DNA of 64,000 bases from Leptospira ryugenii (GTDB lineage: Bacteria; Spirochaetota; Leptospiria; Leptospirales; Leptospiraceae). Shown one piece after another: positions 48,388 through 56,533 of this stretch. Each line of letters starts with the position of its first letter. Within the stretch, counting starts at the first letter, position 1. Under the pieces are notes generated by a model. The model was not told where the DNA came from. It was given only the letters and a program-made list of their open reading frames with translations, and made no database searches. The stretch spans positions 620,001 through 684,000 of the forward strand of contig NZ_BFBB01000002.1 in NCBI RefSeq assembly GCF_003114855.1, read 5' to 3'. Both the position numbers and the translations under genes were made by a program.

Positions 48388-49236
48388 ATGATTATCAATC
48401 ACAACGTCAGCGCTTTGGTAGCAAAGCGAGCACTGACAAATACCAGTCGTGATATGGACAAATCCATGGAACGTCTCGCCACAGGCATGCGACTCAATCG
48501 CCCTGGTGATGATGCTCCTGGATTTGCGGTATCCGAAAAACTAAGAAGCCAAATCCGAGGTTTGGGACAAGCAGAACGAAATACCCAAGATGGTCTATCC
48601 TTTCTGCAAGTCACGGAAGGATCATTGGATCAGGTTAATTCCATTCTCCAACGCCTACGAGAACTCTCAGTTCAGTCGGCTAACGGAATCTACTCTACAG
48701 AAGATCGAAAACTAGTTCAGTTAGAGGTCTCGCAATTGGTAGAGGAAGTAGAGAGAATCGGAACGACTGCCGAGTTCAACAAAATTCGTCCACTGGATGG
48801 TCGATTTTCGAGAGCCGGAAAAAATCCTATGTCGGTGCAGGTGGGTGGCAATGCGGGAGAGAGAGTTGATATATTCATCAATACTATGAATAGTTCAGCT
48901 TTGAAGTTAAAAGGTGGACAAGACCGTTTGACTCTTTCGACTCCTGACAAAGCAAATAACTCTTTAAAAGTTTTGGATGATGCGATTTCAAAAGTAAATC
49001 AACTTCGTTCAGATTTAGGAGCTTATTACAACCGACTTGACCTGACTCTTCGATCGTTAAGCAACAATTATGTGAATTTGGTTTCTTCCGAATCACAAGT
49101 GAGAGATGCTGATATGGCAGAAGAAATGGTTGAATTTTCCAAAAACCAAATCCTTACCAAATCTGGTGTAGCGATGCTTGCACAAGCAAATGTTCGTCCA
49201 GAATCCGTTGTTAAATTGCTTACGGATCGCTACTAG
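48388..49236 (+). CDS. flaB: Flagellin FlaB-type core protein
   Basis: A 282-residue spirochaetal flagellin, a core filament protein of the periplasmic flagella. The N-terminal D0/D1 is MIINHNVSALVAKRAL then LATGMRLNRPGDDAPGFAVSE, as in FlaB. The central variable part is minimal (no D2/D3). The C-terminal D1/D0 ends QILTKSGVAMLAQANVRPESVVKLL, the usual helix. ATG 48388 is preferred because AAGGAGG lies 8 bases upstream; a GTG at 48382 also keeps the frame. A strong terminator follows. No other motility gene is in the window. Confidence 0.95.
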   Translation: MIINHNVSALVAKRALTNTSRDMDKSMERLATGMRLNRPGDDAPGFAVSEKLRSQIRGLGQAERNTQDGLSFLQVTEGSLDQVNSILQRLRELSVQSANGIYSTEDRKLVQLEVSQLVEEVERIGTTAEFNKIRPLDGRFSRAGKNPMSVQVGGNAGERVDIFINTMNSSALKLKGGQDRLTLSTPDKANNSLKVLDDAISKVNQLRSDLGAYYNRLDLTLRSLSNNYVNLVSSESQVRDADMAEEMVEFSKNQILTKSGVAMLAQANVRPESVVKLLTDRY

Positions 49237-49249
49237 ATCTTGGCGCTTG

Positions 49250-49273
49250 GGGGGATTTCAATCCCCCTTTTTT
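49250..49273 (+). terminator. Intrinsic terminator of flagellin gene
   Basis: GGGGGATT and AATCCCCC form an 8-bp G/C-rich stem, with the loop effectively TTTCAA, followed by six Ts. It is 13 bases after the flagellin stop and fits a Rho-independent terminator for a single-gene transcript. Confidence 0.85.
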
Positions 49274-49344
49274 GCAGTTTCCACTTGCCTAAAATCATTT
49301 CCTTCCCAAGCTTAGTCCGAAAGATTTAATATTCGAGGATAAAA

Positions 49345-50079
49345 ATGAAACAGCTTGTTTCGGGCACTTTAGCCCTTTCACTTTTAACTAGTATTTCCTG
49401 CGGACTATCAGATAACGCTAAAAGATTGATAATGAGTACATCCATAGGTTGTGCTGCTGGTTTGGCTATTGGAGCAGTTTATGATGAATCCCAAAGAAAA
49501 AAGGATTCAAAAAATACAAAGAACAATTTCCAAAAACAAATTAAAGACGCACTCAACTTAGAAAAGAAAAAACCACAAAACAAAGGTAAGATTATTGGCC
49601 TAGGTGCTGGTTGCCTTGCAGGACTCGGTACAGGATTCTATTTGAATACAATGTATGACAATATGAATGAGCAGATGTCCAAAGAAGGGATTGCTCTGGA
49701 AAAACAAACGGGTGCCAATGGTGAAACAGAAGCCCTTCTTGTGAAGATGGACGGTGGCATTTCCTTTGAAGATGGAAAGTCTGACCTCAAAGGGAAAGGA
49801 AAGGAAAACCTCGATAAATTAGCAGAGGCACTCGCTGCGTATCCCGAAACCAAAATCAATATCACAGGCCATGCCAACAAAACAGGTGCAGAAGATGTAA
49901 ATTTAAGGCTATCCCAATCACGTGCAGAAACAGCTAGTTCCGCTATTAAGGAAAGTGGTATAGAAGCACAAAGAATCAATTCTGTAAAAGGACTTGGGTC
50001 TAGCACTCCTGCGAAAGGTTTGAAGCCTGAAGATGGAAAGAATAGAAGAGTAGAAGTAGAAATCTTAGCAGCAGGCTAA
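49345..50079 (+). CDS. OmpA-family lipoprotein
   Basis: A 244-residue protein. The signal peptide ends with SISC, a lipobox (Cys about 19). Two glycine-rich hydrophobic segments follow (about 30-46 and about 80-100; GxxxG-like repeats), resembling a glycine-zipper. The C-terminal OmpA domain (about 125-244) has ISFEDGKSDLKGKG, ITGHANKTGAEDVNLRLSQSRAE and NRRVEVEI, the peptidoglycan-binding core. It should be an outer-membrane lipoprotein that ties to peptidoglycan. It is not the known Loa22 (shorter). A terminator follows. Confidence 0.88.
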   Translation: MKQLVSGTLALSLLTSISCGLSDNAKRLIMSTSIGCAAGLAIGAVYDESQRKKDSKNTKNNFQKQIKDALNLEKKKPQNKGKIIGLGAGCLAGLGTGFYLNTMYDNMNEQMSKEGIALEKQTGANGETEALLVKMDGGISFEDGKSDLKGKGKENLDKLAEALAAYPETKINITGHANKTGAEDVNLRLSQSRAETASSAIKESGIEAQRINSVKGLGSSTPAKGLKPEDGKNRRVEVEILAAG

Positions 50080-50091
50080 GCAAGAACAAGG

Positions 50092-50129
50092 ATACCGGTT
50101 TTCAGAGGATCCGAAAACCGGTATTTTTA
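50092..50129 (+). terminator. Intrinsic terminator of the OmpA-lipoprotein gene
   Basis: ATACCGGTTTTC pairs with GAAAACCGGTAT (12-bp stem, 9-base loop), followed by TTTTATTT. It lies 12 bases after the OmpA stop, between that gene and the convergent ybaB gene. Confidence 0.85.
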
Positions 50130-50130
50130 T

Positions 50131-50451
50131 TTACATACCTAAGCCTGGAAAACCTCCCATGGCTTGCATTTGCTTTGCGGCACCTGCCTGAGCCTCGGAA
50201 AGAGCCTTGGCATAGGCCTCTTGTATCGATTTTTCTAATACTATCTTATCTTTTTTTTCCAAAAGTTCATCTTCTATCTGTATGGATTTCATTTGGAATT
50301 TGCCATCCAAAGTAATGGAAAGAAGTTTATTTTTAGATATACCAACAAAGTTTAAGTTGGCTAATTCCTTCTCCATTGTTTTGACTTGAGATCTCATCTT
50401 CTTCATTTGTTTGAGCATCTCAAACTTATTGCCACCTGCTCCACCGAACAT
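50131..50451 (-). CDS. ybaB: YbaB/EbfC family nucleoid-associated protein
   Basis: A 106-residue protein. It starts MFGGAGGNKFEMLKQMKKMRSQVKTMEKEL (first helix, split), then LLSITLDGKFQMKSIQIEDELL, and ends in Gly/Met-rich GFPGLGM. This is the YbaB fold that binds DNA as a dimer. GAGG lies 7 bases before the ATG. In many genomes ybaB sits beside dnaX/recR, but here it stands alone between OmpA and the channel gene. Confidence 0.93.
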   Translation of the reverse strand: MFGGAGGNKFEMLKQMKKMRSQVKTMEKELANLNFVGISKNKLLSITLDGKFQMKSIQIEDELLEKKDKIVLEKSIQEAYAKALSEAQAGAAKQMQAMGGFPGLGM

Positions 50452-50561
50452 ATTTACCTCGTTTTAGAAACCTTCCATAACAGAAAAACAAGGATAGAAA
50501 TTCAGGGCAATAGAAAAAACCCTTCATTTAGAATCCTGTTTCTCAGGTCGATACTCAATCT

Positions 50562-51926
50562 ATGGTCCATCCTGATCGACCCTGGAAACGAATATGGGAT
50601 CTTCTTATCTTTCTTTGTACGACCTACTTTGCTGTGGAAGTACCGCTTCGGATCGTCTTTCATTACAAGGTAGACCAAGAAATCGTATTCTACGAGCGGA
50701 TCTTCCAAATCCTTTTCTCGATCGATATTCTTTTAAATTTTCGAACTGGCTTTTTCGAAGAGCGCACTTTAGTGATGAACCACCATCAAGTTGCAAGGAA
50801 ATATTTCAAGTCCTGGTTCTTTGTAGATTTTCTCTCTGCCTTTCCCTTCGATGTCTTCGGTGGTTTTTTCTATGAATACTTTGGAGTAACGGATACACTT
50901 CGGATATTAAGAATCCTAAGGGCTGTTAAAGTTTTCGAACTCTTCAAATCTTTACGACTCTTGGCAATGGGTGGTAACGAAGAATTCCAGTATAGAGTAT
51001 TGGAGGTAATCAACCCAGTTACCTTTCGTTTGGTCTTTTTTATTTACTGGACAAGTTTGTTTGCACATTGGGTAGCTTGTGGTTGGATAAAACTTACACC
51101 AGAATTTTTAAAAGATAGCGATATAATCACTCGTTACATCAGATCTCTCTATTGGTCTGTAACCACCCTAACCACGATTGGTTATGGAGATATCACTCCG
51201 AGAACAAATACCCAAACAATCTACACAATGTTTGTGATGATCATAGGAGTTGGTATTTACGGATATGTTGTTGGTAACATCGCAAGTCTTCTTTCCAATG
51301 TTGACATTTCTCGTATAAAGTTTCAGGAAAAATTGGACACGATCAATTCATTTCTTAGATACAAAAAGATTCCAGCCGATCTCTCAAATAGGATCCGGTC
51401 GTATTATATCAACTTATGGGAAAATCGACATGGAATCGATGAGAGGGACATCTGGGAGGAACTTCCATCTGCCATGAAGATAGAAGTCTCTTTATTTTTA
51501 CATGCAAAGTTAATTTCTGTAGTTCCCTTTTTTCGTGATGCGACGGAAGAATTAAAACGCGAAATTGTACAACAATTAAAACCAATTGCCTTTATGCGAG
51601 GAGACCTTATCTTTCGGGAAGGGGATGTTCCACATAACATGTATTTCATTGCAAAAGGATCTGTTGATATCATCAAAGAATCCTCTGGCACAGTCTTAGA
51701 TTCCTTGCATGAAGGGAATTTTTTTGGCGAAATGGCATTGATAGACGATAGGCTTAGGTCTGCATCTGTCCGTGCTCGAACATTTTGTGAAACCTATGTG
51801 TTAAGCCGAGAAAGTTTCCGGGAGATACTCAGCCACCACCCACAATTTGCAAAGAAAATACGACAAATTGCAATGAGCCGAAAGAAACAATCTAAGCAAA
51901 CGGGAATCGAAACTCCGGCTCGATAA
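50562..51926 (+). CDS. Cyclic-nucleotide-gated K+ channel (LliK/SthK-like)
   Basis: A 454-residue six-TM channel. S1-S4 cover about 10-140, with HCN/EAG-like KSWFFVDFLSAFPFD (about 83-97) and S4 RILRILRAVKVF (about 114-125) with regularly spaced Arg. The pore helix and K+ filter are TTLTTIGYGD (about 201-210). A C-linker follows, then a cyclic-nucleotide-binding domain (about 322-440) with FGEMAL (388-393) and RSASVR (Arg399 for the cyclic phosphate). The closest known relatives are SthK of Spirochaeta and LliK of Leptospira licerasiae. Its tail overlaps the ParA gene by 35 bases. Confidence 0.93.
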   Translation: MVHPDRPWKRIWDLLIFLCTTYFAVEVPLRIVFHYKVDQEIVFYERIFQILFSIDILLNFRTGFFEERTLVMNHHQVARKYFKSWFFVDFLSAFPFDVFGGFFYEYFGVTDTLRILRILRAVKVFELFKSLRLLAMGGNEEFQYRVLEVINPVTFRLVFFIYWTSLFAHWVACGWIKLTPEFLKDSDIITRYIRSLYWSVTTLTTIGYGDITPRTNTQTIYTMFVMIIGVGIYGYVVGNIASLLSNVDISRIKFQEKLDTINSFLRYKKIPADLSNRIRSYYINLWENRHGIDERDIWEELPSAMKIEVSLFLHAKLISVVPFFRDATEELKREIVQQLKPIAFMRGDLIFREGDVPHNMYFIAKGSVDIIKESSGTVLDSLHEGNFFGEMALIDDRLRSASVRARTFCETYVLSRESFREILSHHPQFAKKIRQIAMSRKKQSKQTGIETPAR

Positions 51927-52659
51927 GTTTAATCACTTCATCCGCCAAACGGTCAAAGGCAAACCATGGGATTGAATCTTTTTTTAATGGTTCATGTTTT
52001 TCCGTTTTGGTTTTTATGGATTCTGATTTTGGTATCTCATTCAAGGTAGGTATCTCTTCGATTTGTTTTAATCGATCGATGATCTCTCTATGTTTCTTGG
52101 ATGTTCCAAATAAGGAGGGTAAAAAGGCAGTCATCTTTTTGGCAGAAAATAAATTTTCAGTGGCAGAGATCTCATCTAAAAGTAAATTTACAGCTCTTAT
52201 GGCCCACTTACTAGGTGTTACAGGGATCACAACCAAATTTGCAACAAACAAAGCGCTCGTTAACTCATATTTGGCAGCTCCAGGTGTATCAATCACAACA
52301 TAGGAATATTGGTCTCTAACCTTATCTAGAGTTTTTTTGAATTCCTGGGATATGAACAAAGGGTCCTCTGTGACTCTCACTAGTTTTGAAAGCGTTAGGG
52401 TAGCCGGTATGACATCGACTAAAGTTTTTCTTACAATCACATCTTCAATAGAAGATCTTCCGAGAAGAAGAGAAAGGATGTTATGGTTTTCCAAACGCTC
52501 TATAGGGTAATCGGGTAAAAAGAAATCTGTCAAATCAGCTTGCATATCCAAATCTATGACCAGGGTTTTCCCCCGTCGTGCAAGTGCAGTGGCCAGATGG
52601 ATGGCTGTCGTAGACTTAGCACTCCCGCCTTTGATATTGGACACGGTGATGACTTTCAT
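51892..52659 (-). CDS. ParA/Soj family ATPase, without adjacent ParB
   Basis: About 255 residues from ATG 52659 (a TTG at 52698 gives 13 extra residues). Deviant Walker A KGGSAKSTTAIHLATALA near the start, DLDMQADLTDFFLP (Walker A') and YVVIDTPGAAKYEL (Walker B) are present. The C-terminus is a Lys/Glu-rich region with a short EIPKSESIKTK linker. The ATPase part fits Soj/ParA, but I find no ParB, parS cluster or McdB-like partner beside it, so a chromosomal positioning role is open. Convergent overlap with the channel gene. Confidence 0.85.
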   Translation of the reverse strand: MKVITVSNIKGGSAKSTTAIHLATALARRGKTLVIDLDMQADLTDFFLPDYPIERLENHNILSLLLGRSSIEDVIVRKTLVDVIPATLTLSKLVRVTEDPLFISQEFKKTLDKVRDQYSYVVIDTPGAAKYELTSALFVANLVVIPVTPSKWAIRAVNLLLDEISATENLFSAKKMTAFLPSLFGTSKKHREIIDRLKQIEEIPTLNEIPKSESIKTKTEKHEPLKKDSIPWFAFDRLADEVIKLIEPEFRFPFA

Positions 52660-52753
52660 GCCGTCGATTCTAAATAGTTTAGTAGAATTACCAAACAAAT
52701 TTTTTTTGAAAATTCCTTGGAGAGAGCTAAGAAGTTGAAATCCTTGGCACTCT

Positions 52754-53140
52754 ATGGCTTACTTAGCAAAATTTCGTGTTTGGGACAAAGCAGCAAAAGA
52801 ATTCACGATCAAAGGCTTTTCGCTCACCTTAGATGGTAAGTTGCTTCGTATGGGACAGCCTGTCAGCAACGATGGAAATTTTATCTTACATGCCTTTACA
52901 GGTATGAAGGATAAATACGACAAAGAGCTCTATGAAGATGACGTGATCGAACATACCATTGCCAAAGGTGGAAACCTCACCCAAGAGGTGGGAGTCATCA
53001 AATACAACAATGAGCATGGCGCCTTTTATCTAGAAAATGGCCCACCACTTCTCCAATTGTTTTCCATCCGAAAGGTAGGCAATCCATATGAAAATCCTAT
53101 CCTCTTCGATCTCTATTTCAAAAACAAAGTCCAGTCTTGA
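52754..53140 (+). CDS. YopX-domain protein
   Basis: A 128-residue protein with the YopX fold seen in phage SPbeta YopX: FRVWDKAAKEFTIKGFSLTLDGK at the start, TGMKDKYDKELYEDDVIEHTI in the middle (the usual LxDKxGxxIYEGDI pattern, split), VGVIKYNNEHGAF, then RKVGNPYENPILF at the end (GN-x-YENP signature). YopX members are mostly in phages and mobile elements; here there are no other phage genes. The stop overlaps the start of the next gene by 4 bases. Function unknown. Confidence 0.78.
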   Translation: MAYLAKFRVWDKAAKEFTIKGFSLTLDGKLLRMGQPVSNDGNFILHAFTGMKDKYDKELYEDDVIEHTIAKGGNLTQEVGVIKYNNEHGAFYLENGPPLLQLFSIRKVGNPYENPILFDLYFKNKVQS

Positions 53141-54615
53141 AGAGTTTCCCTAGGCAATGGATTTTCATCCTTGCCTTTTCTGGTCTACCGCTTTCGATCC
53201 GATCTGAGTCCTTGGACCAAACCTGGGATACGTTGCAGAGATCCAAAGAGTTGTATTCCTTACAAGATAAAGCACCGCAGAGGCTGCGCTTCGGTTTCGG
53301 ATACGAAGGCCCCCAACAATTGACCAAGGAAGCTATCAGCCATGAGGTCTTTCGGTTTTGCGCTCACTACATCGAACGGTTCCACCCTGAATTCCAAAGC
53401 CCAAAGCATCGAGTCAACATTCGCAACCACATCAGCAGTTATTACACGGAAATCTTCAGTCCTCAATTTTTAGGTAAATCCACATTTGTCTGCCACTCTC
53501 TTTGGGATAAAGAAAAAGGGAGCCTCAAGGTTAGTTTTTTTTCCAACAGAGACATTTACTTTCCCTTCCGTTGGGAGTATCTAAAGGCCGATGGTAGCCT
53601 TGCCTTCTTAGAGGAGGATGAAGAAAAATTAGGAAGAAAGGACAGTTTTACTCGCTTCCACTCCGACCAATGCGTAGAGTCCATCCAAAAAGATAAAAAT
53701 GGAATTGGGGGCATTGACCAATGGTGGATCTATGATCAATGCCAACTCATACGAATCGAATACGATGAGAATGAAAATGGATTGAAAGAGAGAGTCTGTT
53801 TTTTTGAAAACGGTAAACAGAAAAATTGTGAAGGTATCGGAGAAAAGGAAGAAAAAGTAGCGCGGAGCTTCCTTGAAAGAGGAGAATCAGAAAAGGCATT
53901 GCAAGCTTTTTATTTTGCTTTGGGCGAATACAAAAAAGAATTCTCTTCACCTACTTCTAGAACCTGTTCCTTGTTACGTGAAATCATTTCCTTGGAATAT
54001 GCCAAGGAAAACTATCCAAAGTTTGGGAAATACTTGGATGAATTCCTAGCGATTCCTATCTGCGAAAAAAATTCTTTGGAAATGTTGATTTACAAAGCTT
54101 ACTACCAACTCTACATCTCGCAAAAGTACAAAGAGGCCAAAAAAACCTATAGAAAGGCCTCGGAAGAATACTTTCGAATGAACGGAGAAGAAAACCCCGA
54201 GCTGATTCTTAATCTTGCATTTTCGCAGTATAAAGATGAGGATCCCCTTTCTTGCCTCCAAAGTTTAGAACGATTGCGTGAAAAACGTATGTTAGCTGTT
54301 GCTAGGTTTTATTTTTTTTACTACAGGGCTTCCTGTTCCTTGTCCCTCAAAAAATATGAAGAATCCATACAAGATTTTCAGAAGGCACTTATAAAGTCCC
54401 AAGATCAAAATTACCACGCACTCATCTATTTAAAAATAGCCAAGTCGCTTTATGCCTTGTCTCGGTTTGCAGAGGGAGAGGATTTCCTCATCAAATCACT
54501 TTCAGCAGACATTCAGTTGTTTGCACAAGTTAAGGAAGATCCAATTTTCCAAAGTTTTCTCCTAAGCCCTGCGGGACAAAAGTTCCAATCAAAATATTCC
54601 TTGCCGAAGAAGTAG
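53137..54615 (+). CDS. Exported TPR-repeat protein, unknown function
   Basis: A 492-residue protein starting at TTG 53137, overlapping the YopX stop. A signal peptide is visible (about 1-22; FILAFSGLPLSIRSES, cleavage near RSES). Residues about 25-235 are a unique domain with many Cys (FRFCAHYIERFHPEFQ, STFVCHSLWD, QWWIYDQCQLI). The second half is TPR-like (about 245-480): repeated 34-residue helices with aromatic and Ala at the usual sites, e.g. AFYFALGEY, YKAYYQLYISQKY and HALIYLKIAKSLYALSRF. Likely a periplasmic or envelope scaffolding protein. Confidence 0.7.
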   Translation: MKSFPRQWIFILAFSGLPLSIRSESLDQTWDTLQRSKELYSLQDKAPQRLRFGFGYEGPQQLTKEAISHEVFRFCAHYIERFHPEFQSPKHRVNIRNHISSYYTEIFSPQFLGKSTFVCHSLWDKEKGSLKVSFFSNRDIYFPFRWEYLKADGSLAFLEEDEEKLGRKDSFTRFHSDQCVESIQKDKNGIGGIDQWWIYDQCQLIRIEYDENENGLKERVCFFENGKQKNCEGIGEKEEKVARSFLERGESEKALQAFYFALGEYKKEFSSPTSRTCSLLREIISLEYAKENYPKFGKYLDEFLAIPICEKNSLEMLIYKAYYQLYISQKYKEAKKTYRKASEEYFRMNGEENPELILNLAFSQYKDEDPLSCLQSLERLREKRMLAVARFYFFYYRASCSLSLKKYEESIQDFQKALIKSQDQNYHALIYLKIAKSLYALSRFAEGEDFLIKSLSADIQLFAQVKEDPIFQSFLLSPAGQKFQSKYSLPKK

Positions 54616-54658
54616 AAGTCAGAAAGCATCGAGAGAAATTTAGGGAGCAAACTCGCGG

Positions 54659-56533
54659 ATGAAAAATTTTTCCACTCTGAACGACGTATTTTATTATACA
54701 AAAAATCGTTATGGTTCTAAAGAACTTTTCTTTTCCAAAGACAACCAAAAACAATTCAAAGGAACCACATTTGCAGATGCATTTCGCAAGGCCGAAAATG
54801 TTGGACTCGCCTTACTACAATTTGGCTTAAAACCAGGAGATAAAGTCGGACTTATGGCGGACAACCGCTTAGAGTGGGCCATTGCCGATATGGCAGTGCT
54901 ACTCAATGGTGCCGTTGATGTGCCGAGAGGCTCTGACTCCACACCACAGGAGATTCAGTACATATTGGAACATTCCGAAAGCAAATACTGTTTTGTGGAA
55001 CACCAAAAACTCTATGAATCCCTTAAGCCAATCCTTGGCTCGACAAAAGTAGAAAAAGTAATCGTTTTGGATCCGCAATTTTCCTCCAAAGATCCAAATG
55101 TACATTCCTTAGCAGAACTCGTCCAGATGGGCGAAGAATACCGTAAAAATTTACCGTCCTTAGAACTGCGGGCAAAACAAACAAAACCAGACGATCTATT
55201 TACCATCATTTACACCTCCGGCACAACGGGAATGCCGAAAGGGGTAATGCTTACCCACCAAAATATGGTATACAATGTTTTGAAAGTTCCACCCAGGGTG
55301 GGCCTCGTTAGCGGTGACCGTGCTCTTTCGATCTTGCCTGTTTGGCATATTTTTGAAAGAGCCATTGACTATGCCTTGTACGCTGAGGGCGCAAGTATAG
55401 CTTACACCAATGTTAGAGACCTAAGAGATGATTTTACCAAAATCCAACCTACGTTTATGGCCTCAGCTCCAAGGCTTTGGGAAAACCTATATCTTGGCAT
55501 CAAACAAAAGTTAGAAAAGGCACCCGAAACCAGACGTAAACTTTTTGAATTTGCTTATGATGTTTGCAAAAAATGGAAGGATGCTACCGATTACCTGGCA
55601 GGAAATAAATTGCTCACAACGGAAGAAAACCCATTTGAACGTGCCAAAAATACAGCCCTTGCTCTCGCAAATTCCATCAACCTCTTCTTTTTAGCAAAGT
55701 TGTTAGATGGAATCGTATTCTCAAAGATACGAGATGTTTTGGGTGGCAAACTCCACGGCACCATTTCTGGCGGTGGAGCCCTACCCGCTCATGTCGATGA
55801 ATTTTTCAATGTCATCGGAATCCCCGTTTATGAAGGCTACGGAATGACCGAATGTGCACCTATCATTTCTGTGCGCTCCGTTGGAAAAGTAGTCCAAGGC
55901 TCTGTGGGAAGTTGGCCGGAGGGAACTGCAGTTAAGATCCTAAATGATGCAGGCGAAATCGTTCCCAAAGGGAAGATGGGAATCATTCATGTGAAAGGAC
56001 CCCAAGTGATGAAAGGCTATTACAAGAATGAAGAAGCTACCAACAAAACCTTAAAAGATGGCTGGCTGAATACAGGTGATTTAGGTTTTATTTCGTTTAA
56101 TGACACACTTTCTGTCCGAGGGAGAGTGAAGGATACAATCGTACTATTAGGTGGTGAAAACGTCGAGCCAGTGCCAATTGAAAACCTTCTCTTAGAAAAT
56201 GCTCTCATCAACCAAGTTATTGTTGTAGGGCAAGACCAAAAATCCCTTACCGCTTTGGTATGGCCGGACAAAGAAAGAATGAAGGAAGCTGGATTGTCTT
56301 TTTCAGAAGGAGAAGATTTCAATCAAAACAAAGAGGTGCGTGCATTCTACCAAAACATCATCAAAAAACAAATCTCTTCCGAGAATGGGTTTAAATCTTT
56401 TGAAAAACTTACGGACTTTCGTTTTCTTCCGAAGGCAATGGAAGTGGGCGATGAACTCACCAATCTTTTCAAAATGAAGCGAAACGTGATCCATGATAAA
56501 TACAAAAATTTGATCCAGAGTATGTACAACTAA
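54659..56533 (+). CDS. Long-chain fatty acid--CoA ligase (AMP-forming)
   Basis: A 624-residue adenylate-forming enzyme. The P-loop FTIIYTSGTTGMPKGVMLTH, the A5 motif VYEGYGMTECAP, the A7 motif LNTGDLGFISFNDTL and the A8 hinge are present. The size fits long-chain acyl-CoA synthetases (FadD-like). It should activate fatty acids for beta-oxidation, which leptospires use as their main carbon source (established physiology). GGGAG lies about 15 bases before the start. The 3' end overlaps the pepN stop by 4 bases. Confidence 0.93.
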   Translation: MKNFSTLNDVFYYTKNRYGSKELFFSKDNQKQFKGTTFADAFRKAENVGLALLQFGLKPGDKVGLMADNRLEWAIADMAVLLNGAVDVPRGSDSTPQEIQYILEHSESKYCFVEHQKLYESLKPILGSTKVEKVIVLDPQFSSKDPNVHSLAELVQMGEEYRKNLPSLELRAKQTKPDDLFTIIYTSGTTGMPKGVMLTHQNMVYNVLKVPPRVGLVSGDRALSILPVWHIFERAIDYALYAEGASIAYTNVRDLRDDFTKIQPTFMASAPRLWENLYLGIKQKLEKAPETRRKLFEFAYDVCKKWKDATDYLAGNKLLTTEENPFERAKNTALALANSINLFFLAKLLDGIVFSKIRDVLGGKLHGTISGGGALPAHVDEFFNVIGIPVYEGYGMTECAPIISVRSVGKVVQGSVGSWPEGTAVKILNDAGEIVPKGKMGIIHVKGPQVMKGYYKNEEATNKTLKDGWLNTGDLGFISFNDTLSVRGRVKDTIVLLGGENVEPVPIENLLLENALINQVIVVGQDQKSLTALVWPDKERMKEAGLSFSEGEDFNQNKEVRAFYQNIIKKQISSENGFKSFEKLTDFRFLPKAMEVGDELTNLFKMKRNVIHDKYKNLIQSMYN

